From: Thamnaconus septentrionalis | Taxonomy: Eukaryota; Chordata; Actinopteri; Tetraodontiformes; Monacanthidae | Direction of reading: 5' to 3' | NCBI GenBank assembly: GCA_009823395.1 | Contig: CM020512.1 | Span: 12,455,905 to 12,519,904 of the forward strand | DNA length: 64,000 nt | Part shown: positions 23,260 to 36,775 of the stretch, one piece after another | Numbering within the stretch: the first letter of the stretch is position 1 | Layout of the letters: every line of letters begins with the position of its first letter | Notes under the pieces: model-generated | The model's database searches: none | Seen by the model: the letters and a program-made list of their open reading frames with translations, nothing else | Told to the model about the DNA's origin: nothing | Position numbers and translations under genes: made by a program

Positions 23260-25080
23260 TAAGCCAACAGTGTTTCTGCAGACCCAAGACTGGTCCCTAG
23301 ACCCACTGTTCTGGTCCCGCAATTCCAGTCCCCTGGTTTTATCTAATTTTTTACAACCTGTTGGACACCTGTAGAACTGCAACATACATCAGCGTCCCAC
23401 TCAGGTACCACTTTTTGTCAAACAAGTTCCACTTAAATCTTAATTATAAATAAATTTCAATTTGGTTGGAGTTAGGATAGGAATTAGGATTGGGTTAGGG
23501 CTGGAATTAGGGTTGGGTTAGGGTTGGATTTTGGGTTGGATTTAGGTTTTGAATTAGGGTTGCAAATCAGAGTTGGAATTAGGGTTGGAATTAGTGTTTC
23601 GGATCTCCAGGGCCAATCGATGAATCAATCAATAAATAAACTGTCACATTCTAACAGTTAATCAATAATAATTGGGAAATATATCCAAAAAGCAACACAA
23701 TGAGGGACACAGATAGATTCTGAAATTTTTGTTTTTGGCCCGGAAGACAATAAAAGTGTCTAGTGGAGAGATGAAAAGTCTTCAACAATCACACAAGGGC
23801 ACAAAGATTGAAGCAGATCGATACAACAGAACATACGTCGGGTCTCACACCACCTGGGTGTCCAGGCACATGACTAAATTTTGATAAACATCAAAAATGT
23901 CATAAATATTGCTGAATCCGTCGTCACTGAGTTTTCTGTTTCTGTTTTAGTTAGTTTTTTTCTCCTCTTTTTCAAATTGGTAATTATGTACAATACTGGT
24001 GTCTGTTTTACTCTTTTGATGAGGCCCCTTTTGAAAGATAGTGAAAAAAATAAATAAAAAAATCAACAATACTGACAGTCTGCCGACGCTAAAGTGCTTT
24101 ATGATGATGTCATATCTTACTATGGTCCCGCCGTGGTCCTGCCCAGGTCCTGGTCCAGGTCCAGGTCCAGAAGAACTAGGCTCTTCCAAGGCGCCGCCGC
24201 CACTGTCTTATAGCCTCGGCAGCGTGTGAAGAGCAAACAGATTATCTGGATGATCGACGAACGACGTCCTGCAGCAGCGGAACATCAAACAGCATCTTCA
24301 TAATTCAGCTCCTGCAGATGTTTGATCAGGGCTGTCACCACGTTTCAGCCTCTGGCCTTCGGGGGGGGGGGGCAGAGGTCAGCATCACAAACACACAGGG
24401 TGGAATTGCTTCATTTGAAGGTCGTGCGGGTCTTTTATCATGTGCTGCTGGTTTACGTTTCCATTTATTTCGGTTCTTTGCTGTAGATCACCTTTGCATG
24501 GAAGATGCTGCTGATCTGACCTCCTCGTGGCCCTGCTCACTCAGCGTTAGGATGGGTGTGAGGCTGATCGTGTCTGGCAGGATAGTGAGGATGCCATCCT
24601 TGAAAAACCTGAGTGACGTCACTTCATCATCCTTTCTTATTATTTATCATATCTGACACGCCATTTGTTGTTGCTGCCGTGTGCAGCCGCTGAACTACTT
24701 TTGTAACTAGCGACAGTTTTAACTGACATTAAGGGATTCTACTTCCATTTTGTTTCTCTTCTTATTCATTCATCACCAGTTTGGCTTTCAATTGAGGCTC
24801 AAATGAAAGAAATGTCTAAAATGTGAATCTGTTCTGTTTTACTTTCTTCCTGGTTTTAGTGGTTTAAAGTGCATCATGTGACCCTTGTGTCTTCAGAATT
24901 TTTTTCACCCGCGTTTGTGTCAATGCACCTCACATCTGTTTGAATTTTCTCATCCACATCTCTGTGCACGCAATAAGTGTTTCGTGAGCTGGCAGGTCAT
25001 GTGACTGAGCCCAGACTGAACAAACGAGACACGCCCCTTCTAGTGGCCTCCAGTATTTGCAGTTTCGGCAAATGTCAACG
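23260..25080. other. Spacer with degenerate GGTTAG-type repeats
   Basis: From about 23460 to 23600 variants of 'ttagggttggaatt' repeat. The remainder has no recognised gene, and an open frame on either strand near 24000-24650 shows no domain. A G11 run lies near 24361. Confidence 0.4.
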
Positions 25081-25084
25081 TTTT

Positions 25085-25545
25085 TCATCAGGAGTTTCAA
25101 TATTGTCCGCCAAAATAGTGGCTTCCTTAAATATACCAATCTATCCAACCAACCTATCTATCAAATATAACAATAACATATCAGTGCATTGATATATGTT
25201 ATATATCAGACCAGTGCCGATTCGACATTTCATACATATTTTCAAGTATATGTATCTCTTACATTTACACATATTTTTGACAAACAAAAAAAAAATGATC
25301 GAGTATCTTAATTTTTTTTTAATATAGCAGAGAGGATGTTAGCATAGCCTAGCATCTGGGAGGGATCTCCATCCAGTGGTCACATATTAAACAAACCTAA
25401 ACACTGAAGTTTACCAAGTGATCCGAGTCGAGCCGACCGGGTCTGAACGAGCAGCGATCAGAGTCGCAGTGAACCAGATGTTCGGGGTCAGAAAATCTTT
25501 TTACTGTCACCAGAAACATGTCAACACAAACAGGAAGTCAGGACA
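25085..25545 (+). repeat. Inverted-repeat left arm downstream of acss2
   Basis: Its reverse complement matches 26636-26945, including 'cctgtttgtgttgacatg', 'gtaaaaagatttt', 'gttagcatagcctagcatctggg' (opposite sense) and 'ctggtctgatatataaca'. The arms lie on either side of the last two acss2 coding exons. Confidence 0.7.
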
Positions 25546-26110
25546 GAGGAAAGAGAGAGAGAGCGTGAGAGTGGGAGCCAATCAGAGAGCAGAGATGCCG
25601 ACGGCTTCATTAAAAGGGATAAAACAAAGAGTGAATCAGATCCGGTCACGTGATCACTGCTGGAAACACAAATAACAACAAAAATAATAAGCCACAAATT
25701 TCCCGCCAATTAAAAGCCCCTCCCCCTTCAGTCTCCTCATTGGACCACCAGAGTCAGCCGACTTCCTGTTTCCAAGTCCGGACCAACATGCAGCCGCGCA
25801 GCGTTACGGAAACATCTAACAAAACCTACAAGGAGACAAAATCTACAGCTGTCCTCTAAAAAAAAAAAAAAAAAATCAACCAGCTAAACGTGTTAAAAGC
25901 GAGTCGGGCCGAGGAGACGCCAGGAAGTGGCGAGCGGCGCCGGGAGGTCGGGGGGGCTCACAGGAACACCGTCCCACCACCGAAGGATCCGTTCACATCT
26001 CGGCCCTGCTGCGCCACATAGTGGGTGCCCCGTCGTTTCCTTCCGCTCCTAGGGCAGGGCGGGGGTGGGGCAGGGCGGGGTCAGAGTGGCGGCTCCGCCC
26101 CCTCCCTCCG

Positions 26111-27217
26111 TCACACCGCCGTGCAGCACCGGTTCTGGAAGAGTTCGTCCACCACCGACGAGTCGGCCAGCGTGGACACGTCGCCCAGGTCGCGCTCGTC
26201 GCAGGCGATCTTGCGAAGGACGCGCCGCATGATCTTGCCTGCAGGGGGCACACACATACACAAAGGCGGGGGTCACGACCTTGGGCTTAGACCAACTCAC
26301 TCTCACACTCACACACACACTCACCGGAGCGAGTCTTGGGGAGTCCCGGAGCATTCTGGATGTAGTCCGGCGTGGCGATGGCGCCTATCTTCTCACGAAC
26401 TGCCCACAGGAAGAACAGAAAAATATACATCCAGCTCAGGTTCACCAGCAGCTCCATAAGAACCAAACTACCACCAAAGCAAAGCAGAAGGGTTACGTTA
26501 GGACAGGTGGACTAGTTGCGATGTTGAAGACGTTTGCCTTCTCAGCCGAAAGGCTTCTTCAGTTCTGAAAAAACGGGTTGGAGATTTCCGAGTATTAAAC
26601 CACCAAGAGGTGTAAGTGAGGCTAACAGGCTGACTTCCTGTTTGTGTTGACATGCTTCCGGTGAAAGTAAAAAGATTTTTTGACGCCGAGCATCTGGTTC
26701 ACCAAGACTTTTACTAGTTTAATATGTGACCACTGGACAAAGATCCCACCCAGATGCTAGGCTACGCTAACGTCCCCTGCTATATTAAAAAAAAAAAAAA
26801 TTAAGATACTAGAGATGCATATACTTTTAAAGATCTGGTCTGATATATAACAACATATCAATGTATTGATATGTTGTTATCTTTATATATTGATATAGTT
26901 AAGGAAGCTACTGTTTTGATGTACAATAGTGAAACTCCTAATTATCAATGAGGAGTTTTGCTCCATTGATAACACCTTTTATTGAGAAATTGACACCTTT
27001 GCTAATAGAGGGTACCTTCAGCCTTTAGCCCCACTTACACCTCCTGGTGGTGAAATACTCGGGACTCTCCAACCCCTTTTTCACAAGTGAAGAAGCCTTT
27101 GGTATGAGAGGCCAAACGCAAGAACGAGTCCAGTTGCCTCAACTGAACCCCTCTTACTTTAAGCTGCCCTGGATGACTGAGGAAACCTTCACAGACATAC
27201 AACCAAACTACAACACG

Positions 27218-27291
<74 letters not shown>

Positions 27292-29432
27292 CGCGCGAGG
27301 GAGACGGCCTATTGGCCGAGGGGACCCACCCTGTCGCCGGAGCTCCGCCTCTAGCGTGCGGCTGAAGGTCACGCCCTCGCTGAGCGTGACGAAGCAGTAG
27401 AGGCTCTCCCCCTTGACCGGGTGAGGCCGGCCCACCACGGCCGCCTCGGCCACCACCTCGTGCTCCACCAGCGCCGACTCCACCTCGGCCGTGCTCAGCA
27501 GGTGGCCTGTGGGGGGGGGAGGCGACAACAGGAAGCGGCTCGGGTTACTTCCTGCCACGTTTCGGAGGAACTTACGCCTTCCTCAGAAATGTCACAAGAT
27601 GGCATGTGTGACGCAACACTTCTGAGGAAGGAGGAAGTTCCGCTGAAACATGTGAGCAGGCAAAACCATGGAAAAAACCCTTGCCTTAAAACAATAAACA
27701 ATGAAATCTATCAACATCGAAGACACAATGAACATCATCGATTTACTATGAAAGAGTTATGTTGTTGTAATAATAATGATAATCATAATAGTAATGAGCA
27801 ACCGTGGCTCAGTTGGTAGAGCGTGTTGTCTAATGATTGAAAGGGTTGCTGGTTCGAATCCCAGCTCCACATGTCAAAGTGGACAGTTGGAACCGAGAGA
27901 CTGAACCCTAAACTGCTCCCAATGGGATTGGTAGCGCCTTGCAAGGCAGCAGCCACCCATTGGTGTGTGAATGTATGTGTGAATGGGTGATTACGGGGCC
28001 ATTGGAAAGGAACCATGAAGATGCTGAAACGTGCTACACAAGTCAATTTGCCATTATGATAATAACAATACCAAAATGAAAACATTTTTCACTTGATTTG
28101 TTGCCTGAAACTGAGCTAAAGGTCCGAACAGCAGCAGTGACTCCTCCCTCAGCAGCACTGCTGCCACCTGCTGGATGGACTGCGGACTCATACCCGACAC
28201 GTTCAGCATGTCGTCGATCCGGCCGGTGATCCAGTAGTAGCCGTCCTTGTCTCTACGGCAACCTGGAGGACACACCAAACCAAACCAAACCCAAAACACG
28301 TCAACAATGAGGAGCTGAAACCCGGTGGTGAAGGAACTCCCATTATCCCCCGCAAGCAGGGGGCGCTGTTTGACCTCACCGTCTCCCGTCACGTAGTATC
28401 CTGGAAACTTCTTGAAGTAGGTGGTCTCAAAGCGCTGCTGGTTGCCATAGACGGTCCTCATAATGCCGGGCCACGGCTGCTTGAACACCTGAGATGGTCG
28501 GAGCAGGTGGAGACGATCAACACAACAGCAGCAACAACAACAACAACAACAACAAACACCACATGGTGACAGGAGGGAGGAGCTATCAGAAACAGCACCA
28601 GGTATCCTTCGCTCGGACCCTCCAGCTCTTCTCCCGACTCGTTCAGGATCGCCGGTACCACCCCGAAGAATGGAAACGTCTGCAGAAAGGTCAAAGGTCA
28701 GCGGATTTTTCTTTTAAACCGCAAACGCAGGAAGTAGGCGTTTCATCGACTCACCGCCGATCCAGGCTTCAGGGGCGTGGCTGCGGGGAGCGGCGTCAAC
28801 ACGTGTCCGCCCTGAAAGACACGGCCCAGTGTGTTAGCCACGTCTGTCCTGCAGGGGGCGCCACAGTTAATGGCACAGACGTTCACGGTGCGCGTCTGAC
28901 CGTCTCTGTCTGCCAGAAGGTGTCGACGATGGGACATTTGTTCTCTCCCACCACGCTGTAGTACCAGTGCCACGCCTCCGGGTTGATGGGCTCGCCCACC
29001 GTGCCCAGGACCTTCAGGGAGTCCCGCTTGTACCTGCACAGAACCACCACATCACCATCATCACCACCACCACCACAATTATCATCATCATCACAATTAT
29101 CATTTTCACCATCATCACCATCACTACTATCATAATCATCATCATCACTTTTATCATCATCATCAGGTCCGACCTGACGATCACTAGACCCTGGACCACA
29201 GCAGCAGAGGAGGAACTAATTAGTGTCTATGCAGATGAAATGGCGCCCTCTGCTGTCACCCGGGACTCACTTCTGCACCGGCTCCTTTCCGTACTTCATC
29301 AGCATCCTGATGGCGGTGGGCGCCGTGTAGAACTTGGTCACGCGGTACTTGTCCACAATCTCCCACATCCTGCTGACGTCCGGGTAGGTGAGCAGGCCCT
29401 CGAACTGGAGGAGAGACACAGCCATACCTCAG

Positions 29433-29491
<59 letters not shown>

Positions 29492-30066
29492 CTCACCAGG
29501 ACGCTGGTGGCGCCATTGGCCAGCGGGCCGTACGTAATGTAGGAGTGTCCGGTGATCCAGCCGATGTCGGCCGTGCACCAGTAGATGTCGTCCAGCTGGT
29601 GGTCAAACACCAGCTTGAAGGTGGTGGCGGCGTAGAGCATGTAGCCGCTCACCGTGTGGAGCACCCCCTGCAGGCCGAGAGGGAGGAGCAACTTTACTGA
29701 CACGCACACACACACACAAACAGGAAGGCGGGGCGAGAGGCGTGAGCAAAAACAAATCAGCCGCTGCCTCAGGTGGCGAGGGGAGGTACTGCGGCCTTGA
29801 AGCTCAAAAAGGGTTTGCTGGCAATGTGAATTTTTAATTTTAGGACAAATCTAAGATCTGAGATAAAGGTTCAATTCAGAGTTTTTCCCGCCGTCTCTAA
29901 ATGTAACACGTTGAGTGTTGGTGGTGACCTTCGGCCTCCCGGTGGAGCCGCTGGTGTAGAGGATGAAGAGAGGATCCTCAGAATCACACCACTCCGGCTC
30001 GCACTCCTCCGAAGCTCCGCCCACCAGAGTGTGCCAGCACAGGTCCACCTCGGGGTTCCAAGGCAC

Positions 30067-30123
<57 letters not shown>

Positions 30124-33100
30124 TTATTGTGACGATCCGGTCAAAACAAGTGAAGCAGGGACAGAAAAAGAGAGAAAAAGAGTCAGAGAGGAAACTTCCC
30201 GGCCGGTTCGATAGGAAACAGGAAGTACGTTTCAGGATCAACAGGTAGGGGTGTGACTCAATAAAAGAAAAAAAACAAAGCCGTGTTTGGTGATGGGGAA
30301 GGTCTTCTGAGGGTGGCCTCGGGCTGGGAGGGAACCTTCTCCTCCAGCCAGTTCATAGACGGACAGAGGAAGGACCTTCCGGAGCAGTCAGCCAAAACAG
30401 TCTAGCGACCTCCCCTCAGAAGTCTAGAGGAGGTTTGGAGCAGGTCTAAAGGAGGTTTAGAGGACGTCTAGGGGTTTGAAGGAGGTCTAGAGGAGGTCTG
30501 GAGGGGGTTTGGAGGAGGTATAGAGTAGGTTTGAAGGAGGGTTGGAGGGGGTTTGGAGGAGGTCTAGAGGAGCTCTAGAGAAGGTTTGGAAGGGATCTAG
30601 AGGAGGTCTAGAGGGGGTGTGGAGCAGGTCTAGAAATCTATGGGAGGTTTGAGAGACGTTTGGAGGAGGTCTAAAGGAGGTAGAGGAGGTCTAGAGATAT
30701 AGAGGAGCTATAAAGGAGGTTTGGAAGATCTAGATGAGTTCTAGAGATCTAGAGGAGGTCTAGAGATCTAGAGGAGGTTTAGACAAATACCTGCGGCACC
30801 GGACGCGTTTTCTTTACTCTGTCTGACTGTTTCTCCTGCAGGACGGAGAGGACGGAGGAGGAGCAGGAGGAGGTGCATGAGGAGCATGAGGACCATAAGG
30901 AGCATGAGGACCATGAGGAGGAGGAGGAGGAGGAGGACAAGTTAATGAGGAGCAGTGGTTACGACTACAACAGAATTAAAAAAAAAAGGGACAAAGTGAC
31001 ACAAAAAGCTGACAAGGTGAAGGTTCTGGTTCCCGTGGGTCCAGTCTGAAGTCATGTTTCTCCTGATGATCCCACTGAGGGACAGACACACTAAAGGATG
31101 GACCAGGCTGATGGCTGAGGGGGGGCGGGGCTTGAACCAGGTGGGGTTTACCTGCAGGTCTGGACAGGAGCGCTTGGCCGGAGGAGAGCCTGGGTCCTCC
31201 TCAGCCTCCTTGGACAAATGTTTGAGCACGATGCAGCGCTGCACCGGGAAACCTCTGGAGATGACACAGTGCCAGGGCTTATCCTCATGTGACCGTGACG
31301 TCATTAATCAAAGAGAAACGCCAGCAGGTGGCGGCAGATATCAACTTGACAGTCACTCCTCAAGTCTGGGAGGTTCATGCTGAGGATTAGCCACAAGGGA
31401 TTCTGTGTGTGCGCGAGTGTGCTTACTTGTCTCGGCACTTGAGCAGTGCGTCGTCAGCCAGGGCCTTCAGGTTGATCAGCTTATCCCCTCGATAGAATCC
31501 GTCTGAATGATGGAGACGAAACAAAACGGCACATCCATTAATCAAACACACCTGTAAGTTGTTGATTTTTTTTATTTCCGGAGAAACTTTTTGCTCGTCC
31601 AGTGAAAACCTCAGCAGCTCCCTCGGTTCCTTTTGTCGGGTGGAAAGGAAAGTGAAGCTGTTGTGGAGTTAAAGAAGCAGAAAAAGAAAAAGAAGAACTA
31701 AAGAAAGTGATGTCTCCCACTGCACTGCTATGACTGGAGAGAAAGTGTGTGTGTGTGTTTCTGAGAGGGAGACACTAATCCAGATGAGACAATGGCTAAC
31801 TCAAGTACCATCCAACTGTCCAACGTTCACATTTCCGAGGTCTGATTGGACATTTGAAATCCTCGTCAGCCACCTGTGATTTGAAGACGAGTTTTCCCGC
31901 CAAAAAACCCAACACTTCCTGTCGTACGTTGACCCGCAGTTCACTCAGCGCCACTGACCTGCGGTGACGAGCAGCGAACACTGCGAGTCCATGATGCGCT
32001 CGCACAGCGACTCTGCCGAGAACCCTGCAAACTGGCAACACAGACACGTGCTAACGTTAGTTAGCATCCTGCTTTGCTGCCGTTAGCGACCCACGATGCT
32101 TCGCACCGACTCTCGCCCGAACTCACCACGATGGAGTGAACGGCGCCGATGCGAGCGCACGCCAACATGGCCACCACCAGCTCCACCACCATGGGCATGT
32201 AGATGGACACGCGGTCGCCCTTCTTCACCCCTGCAGACACACAACAGCAGCGGAGGTGTGACTCCTGAGACACAGCAGCTGGCCAGCAGGGGACAGCAGC
32301 AGCAGCGGCGGCGGTGTGAACGCACCCTGAGACTTGAGGACGTTGGCGAAGCGGCAAACCCTCTGCAGCAGCTCCCTGTAGGTCACCGCCAGCTGGTCAC
32401 CAGGCTCGTTGCCCTCCCTGGAAACACACACACGACATAGAACAAAAAAAATTAATGTCCACAGCAAAATATAATGGCAAAAGAAAATAGGTTTGCTGGA
32501 TTTAATAAAGAAGTTTTGTCGGCTTTCTGGGTATAAAATAAATCAAACAAAATCTTCAGTACTATTGTTAAAAGAGGGCAGGAGAAAACAGCAGCGTCCT
32601 GACGTAACCCAGTTAAAAAAATTGTAGAACTGTTTAATATCTACACACATACAGGTCATAGAAGGTCATTTAGAAGAAAGGGCATCTGTGAGACAGCAGT
32701 GAAAGTGACACTTGGTGGCTGGGTGTCAAAGAAAGAAAAAATAGAAAAGAGGTTGAGTTGAGATTTTCCTATTGACATGAACAATATTTGGCATAAAGAA
32801 AATCTCTGTCTTCATACAATGAACTGCAACAACCTCAAAAACAGAACACCGTTCTGAGAATCTGTCCATCTAATCTATCAACCTGTAGAATGTTTAACTA
32901 CATGCGCGCATACACGCACGCACACACCTTAAACGACTTCATCTGGACTCCTCCTGACCAACCAAGTACAAAAATCTTGAACAAACTTTCTTCTTATGGA
33001 CCTTTGGATCATTTTACCAACAACACAAATTATCTCATGTCATTCTTTTATTTGTAAATGTTGGTGTTGATTGACGTTAGATGGATAGATAGGACCCAGA

Positions 33101-33436
33101 GCTTCACAAAGACCAAAACCGAACTCTCTGGACGCCCCCTGGTGGCCGGCTGAGGCAGAGACAAGGGTTGTGCCCCGTTCAGCCACTGATTGACATTGAT
33201 GTGTTGGAATAATGACAGTAAATAAATTAACTTAATGTCACCACAAGCTGAGGAAAACTGAGGAATTTTACCGATTCAGAATCACAGCAGTGGAAAAATG
33301 GACAATGCATTGTTTATTTCAGTCATTCTGGATGTTACGACGTCATCTATTAGCTGCAGTATCGTAGCACGTATTAGCATAGGAGCATCCACAGGGACCC
33401 TGATGAACTCCAACACAAAGACGGCACAAAACAAAG

Positions 33437-33475
<39 letters not shown>

Positions 33476-34688
33476 AGGGGGTGGGGGCCCATCAGATCTC
33501 AAAGATGCTTTTGTTTGGTTGCCAGGGTGACGCAGGTCAGAGGTCAGGCTGTGACAGGACGGGGAGGATTCGGAACCTTGATCAGTTTCTGCCTGTTGAA
33601 GTGAACTGACGTAGCTTTAATCCTTTGTGTGTGTGTGTGCGTGCGTGCGCATGCCCGCTAACCAGTAAAAGGCCACTTTGTCGCCCAGCTTCCTGTCGAG
33701 CACATTGTGGTCCAGCAGGTTGTAGCAGATGTTGGTGGAGGCTCCCTCCATGCACTTGATGAAGACCTCGCCCTTCGTCACGTCAAAGTTGTAGTCGAGG
33801 AAACGACCCGAGTGTTTGGTCTTCCAGAAAAAGTCTTTGGCCACGTCTCCCCAGAAGTCTGCAGGAGAGAGGTCAGAAGGACAAGACAGATGGACCCAAA
33901 GCTGCAGGAAACCTTTGTCTCAATCTCAAATCACTGAATCTAAATCTCAACATGTTCAACTGTTTAGTCAACATTTGGAAATTAAGATTTTAAAAAGTAA
34001 AAATCTAAAATGTATGTGTGTGGTAGTGGAGCCCTGACATAAATACAAATGTCATTACATTTGTTGCAATATTTTGTGACTGTTTCACTGATTTATAAGT
34101 AAGTCATCAAACCCCTGAAACAAACTTTTCAAATTACAACATCACAAACTCAAAAATGAGAAATATGGGGGCAAAATGTTTTAGGGAATAAAATGTTTGT
34201 CCTATTAGAAGTTGGTAAGAAGCAGGTTGGCCCTCTGCCATCAGAATCTCTTCTGACTGGCCAGCAGGTTAATAATTAGCCTCCTTCCTCCGACTCTGGC
34301 TGATCGTAGGGAAGGTTTCGCCGGTTCAGAAGCTGCTCAAGACCATCAGCCCATAACACAAGCTCCGCCCAGGGGTCCCACCTCTCCCTCCCAGTAACCA
34401 GCGCAGGTTTTCCAGGTCAGCCCGGCCCACTTTCACACCTTATCACTCCAACCTACATCCACCCTGCTGGCTCACGGACCCACTTCAGCTCTTATCGAGG
34501 CTGCAGTATGACTTTATCCTCCGATTACAAAATAATCCTACAGTAGACTGACGGCGTCTTTATGACAGTTGCTATCTTAATTTACATTGTTGGGTTCTTG
34601 GAACCACCGACTTCCACTGAACAGGGCAGACAACACTTTGATGTCTTGAGTACAGACACAGGTTGTGAACATTAACTAGCAGCTCTTT

Positions 34689-34767
<79 letters not shown>

Positions 34768-34895
34768 TCACCATCAGGGCTCTCTATGGAGCGGAGATAC
34801 ATCTCCTTGTACTGCTCGAAGCTGCTGATGTGAGCTTCCTTCAGCTCCTCGGAGCCGTGGAACACGTCCTCCTTGGGCGCCTTGTCGGGAATCAT
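26111..34895 (-). CDS. acss2: Acetyl-CoA synthetase, cytoplasmic/nuclear
   Basis: Ligates acetate to CoA using ATP, feeding lipid synthesis and histone acetylation. Eighteen minus-strand coding exons: 34895-34772, 33858-33663, 32417-32326, 32230-32127, 32031-31959, 31502-31427, 31254-31152, 30066-29929, 29667-29497, 29404-29271, 29033-28901, 28811-28755, 28679-28599, 28488-28380, 28262-28194, 27506-27330, 26399-26325, 26238-26111. They total 2,040 nt, 679 residues, close to the vertebrate length. Motifs: AMP-binding P-loop [24 protein letters not shown], the ADP-forming-family aromatic loop [16 protein letters not shown], and the catalytic lysine region [13 protein letters not shown]. An acidic KR-containing linker ([13 protein letters not shown]) fits the nuclear-signal region of ACSS2. 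No mitochondrial presequence is seen, which argues against acss1. Several introns carry long (GT)n tracts. Confidence 0.96.
26636..26945 (-). repeat. Inverted-repeat right arm in last large acss2 intron
   Basis: Counterpart of 25085-25545 in opposite orientation. It is shorter, with an internal gap. Probably two opposite copies of one mobile element. Confidence 0.7.
27219..27288 (+). repeat. (GT)n microsatellite, acss2 intron
   Basis: About 34 GT units ending about 40 bp from the donor side of the exon at 27330-27506. Confidence 0.95.
27797..28062 (+). mobile_element. tRNA-derived SINE in acss2 intron
   Basis: The head keeps a pol III A box (TGGCTCAGTTGG) and B box (GGTTCGAATCC) spaced as in a tRNA. 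The body has the common fish SINE phrases 'aactgctcccaatggg', 'agcgccttgcaaggcagc' and 'gtgtgaatgggtga'. It lies antisense to acss2. AT-rich repeats on both sides ('taatgataatcataata' before, 'attatgataataacaata' after) may be target-site duplications. The tRNA-like head has lost acceptor-stem pairing, so it is not a working tRNA gene. Confidence 0.85.
29438..29490 (+). repeat. (GT)n microsatellite beside an acss2 donor
   Basis: About 26 units end five bases from the donor of the exon at 29497-29667. Confidence 0.95.
30070..30121 (+). repeat. (GA)n microsatellite
   Basis: On the minus strand this forms the pyrimidine tract directly before the acceptor of the acss2 exon 30066-29929. Confidence 0.95.
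30415..30790 (+). repeat. 12-bp-unit minisatellite in acss2 intron
   Basis: Around thirty variants of 'aggaggtctaga' and 'aggaggtttgga', partly joined as 24-mers. Intronic. Confidence 0.9.
32440..33660 (-). other. acss2 intron with dispersed repeat
   Basis: The text at about 32760-32935 ('gaactgcaacaacctcaaaaacagaacaccgttct') recurs at about 46300-46455. A (GT)n tract lies at 33439-33471. No coding exon was recognised. Confidence 0.5.
34690..34765 (+). repeat. (GT)n microsatellite abutting acss2 exon 1 donor
   Basis: About 38 units. The minus-strand donor reads GTGAGGACACAC, so the repeat begins seven bases into the intron. Confidence 0.95.
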
Positions 34896-35620
34896 GTCAG
34901 CGGTGCAGGTGCGGGTCTACTCGCCGGGGATGTGGTGCAACCCTCCTTCTCCTTCTCCTCAAGCTGCACAATGAAGCGATACAGCCGCAGCCGACTTCCT
35001 TGTTGTGCCGGAAGTCCTCTGTTGGGATTCTAATTCGAATTCCACGTGAAAAAACAAACTGTGTGTGGAGGCGAACCGTGCAGGTGGTGGGGCGGTCCGA
35101 GAAGTGCGACCCGGCTGGGCTGCGGTGCAGCTCTGTGCGGGTCTCTGACGCACAGTGGTGACACAAAGTCCCGCACGGACGGACGCGGTGAGGGTCGTCC
35201 TGCTAAGCTAAAAGGCTAAGCTAGCTAAGTGTGCAGGAAGGGGACAAGGTTCTGAGGGGGTTGGCACTCGGGGGCCGGTACTTCCTCGGCGCGACTGGTC
35301 TCGCCTGGACTGTTTGGTGCCGAGGAGTTCGGTTCCGGTCAGCTGAGGGGTACTCTGTCCGAACTGGAGGACGACGTGGAGCCCTTCCGACCCGCTCGAC
35401 GAGCAGCTACTCCGCCCGCTTCTTCTCCGGGACTCACAGCGCCGAGCGTGTGGCGCTGAACTCTGTTTGGCCCCCAGCGGCGGCCAATCAAAGCGAGCGG
35501 TGCCTTCAAGTGCAGCACGTTGACTCGGAGCGGAGAGCACCGGCGGCGGGAAACAACACGGCCGACATGATGCCGAGGAGGCGTTCACTGCCGAGGCCCA
35601 GCTTACTGATTTCCAAATGT
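34896..35620 (-). promoter_or_regulatory. acss2: acss2 promoter region (putative)
   Basis: CpG-rich sequence upstream of the acss2 ATG, with ETS-like 'ccggaagt' near 35006. The window shows no divergent gene immediately behind it. A part of this region (about 35085-35150) recurs at 37782-37840. Confidence 0.5.
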
Positions 35621-35633
35621 TTCTCGTGATTTA

Positions 35634-35635
<2 letters not shown>

Positions 35636-35699
<64 letters not shown>
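35636..35699 (+). repeat. (TAA)n microsatellite
   Basis: About 21 nearly perfect TAA units beyond the acss2 promoter. Confidence 0.95.
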
Positions 35700-36339
35700 T
35701 AAACCTGAATCATTGACCACTGACCTTTGACCCCTGACAAACCGGAAGTGAGCTACTTTCACTTGTTTGAAATCATCCACAATCACAGAACTCAACAACC
35801 GTGAATGCTGGAACTTTCAAACCTTTTGTATTACACAGACTAGACTGTCAGAAGGTCAACGTAAAAAGAATGGTCCGGATGCGTTGCACCGTTTTCATTT
35901 TATAGCCCTTTAACGCCGATGGATGTCAAAACTGACGAAAATCCAAAAAAACACCCTAAAACAAAAAATGCACGTAGCGCCCTCTAGGAACATCGAAAAT
36001 TTGTGCAACAAAAACCCACGCGCTCGTCTCATCAAGCTCTACGTTGTGTACGCTCTAATCTTTGTCCTGGAACAAACAGAAAGTGAGATATTTGAAATTG
36101 TTTGAGATCGCCCCAACGAAAAAGAAACAAGTCCGTTTTTTCACTGACCACGCCTACACCGTTCTTCACACCCCGGATAACTATACATAGTTAGATTGCT
36201 GAAGCCCTTAGCTAAAAGATAATATCAATATCTTTCATGTAGACGCCGAAATGGCTGAGTTCTAAGCTTAGGTGTCCAAGGTTGCAAAAGCGGAGCTAAC
36301 TCTGCTCCTGCTAGTTGGGAGCCCTAACGCCTTTCTCTA

Positions 36340-36690
36340 TCTCTCCCTCTTTTTCAACACACACGTAAATGCCTGCAGTTTCGTTTAGAAAAGTGCTACA
36401 GACGTCATTCAAGCATCCACGTGTTTGTCTCATCAAGGCCTATATTTTACATTTGACAGCCACTGAAAAGAATAACTTGGAGGTAAAAAAAAAAAAAAAA
36501 AATCTGCATCATTTGCATACAATGATGCTTATGATGATTAATTAGACCTCTTCTCCCTCTTTGTCAACACACACATAAATAGCTGGAGTTTCTTTTAGGG
36601 AAGTCCTACAGGCGTCATTCAAACATCCACGTGTTTGTCTCATCAAGGCCTTTATGTTACATTTGACAGCCACTTCAAAAAAAGAAAAAC
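36340..36690 (+). repeat. Tandem duplication, about 200-bp period
   Basis: Two copies share 'tcaacacacac', 'catccacgtgtttgtctcatcaaggcct' and 'tttgacagccact' with scattered changes. The function is unknown. Confidence 0.75.
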
Positions 36691-36775
36691 AGGTTGTAAA
36701 AAATCTCCATCATTTGCATAGACTTCTTTCAGAGTCAGCAGATGTCGCCGGGCGTCGGCAGAGGACGGGTGTCAA

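Noticed and set aside
27797..27875. tRNA gene
   Set aside because: A and B boxes exist but the acceptor and anticodon stems do not pair, and a typical SINE body follows.
30415..30790. Regularly spaced repeats as a CRISPR-like array
   Set aside because: Units are contiguous 12-mers without unique spacers, in a vertebrate intron.
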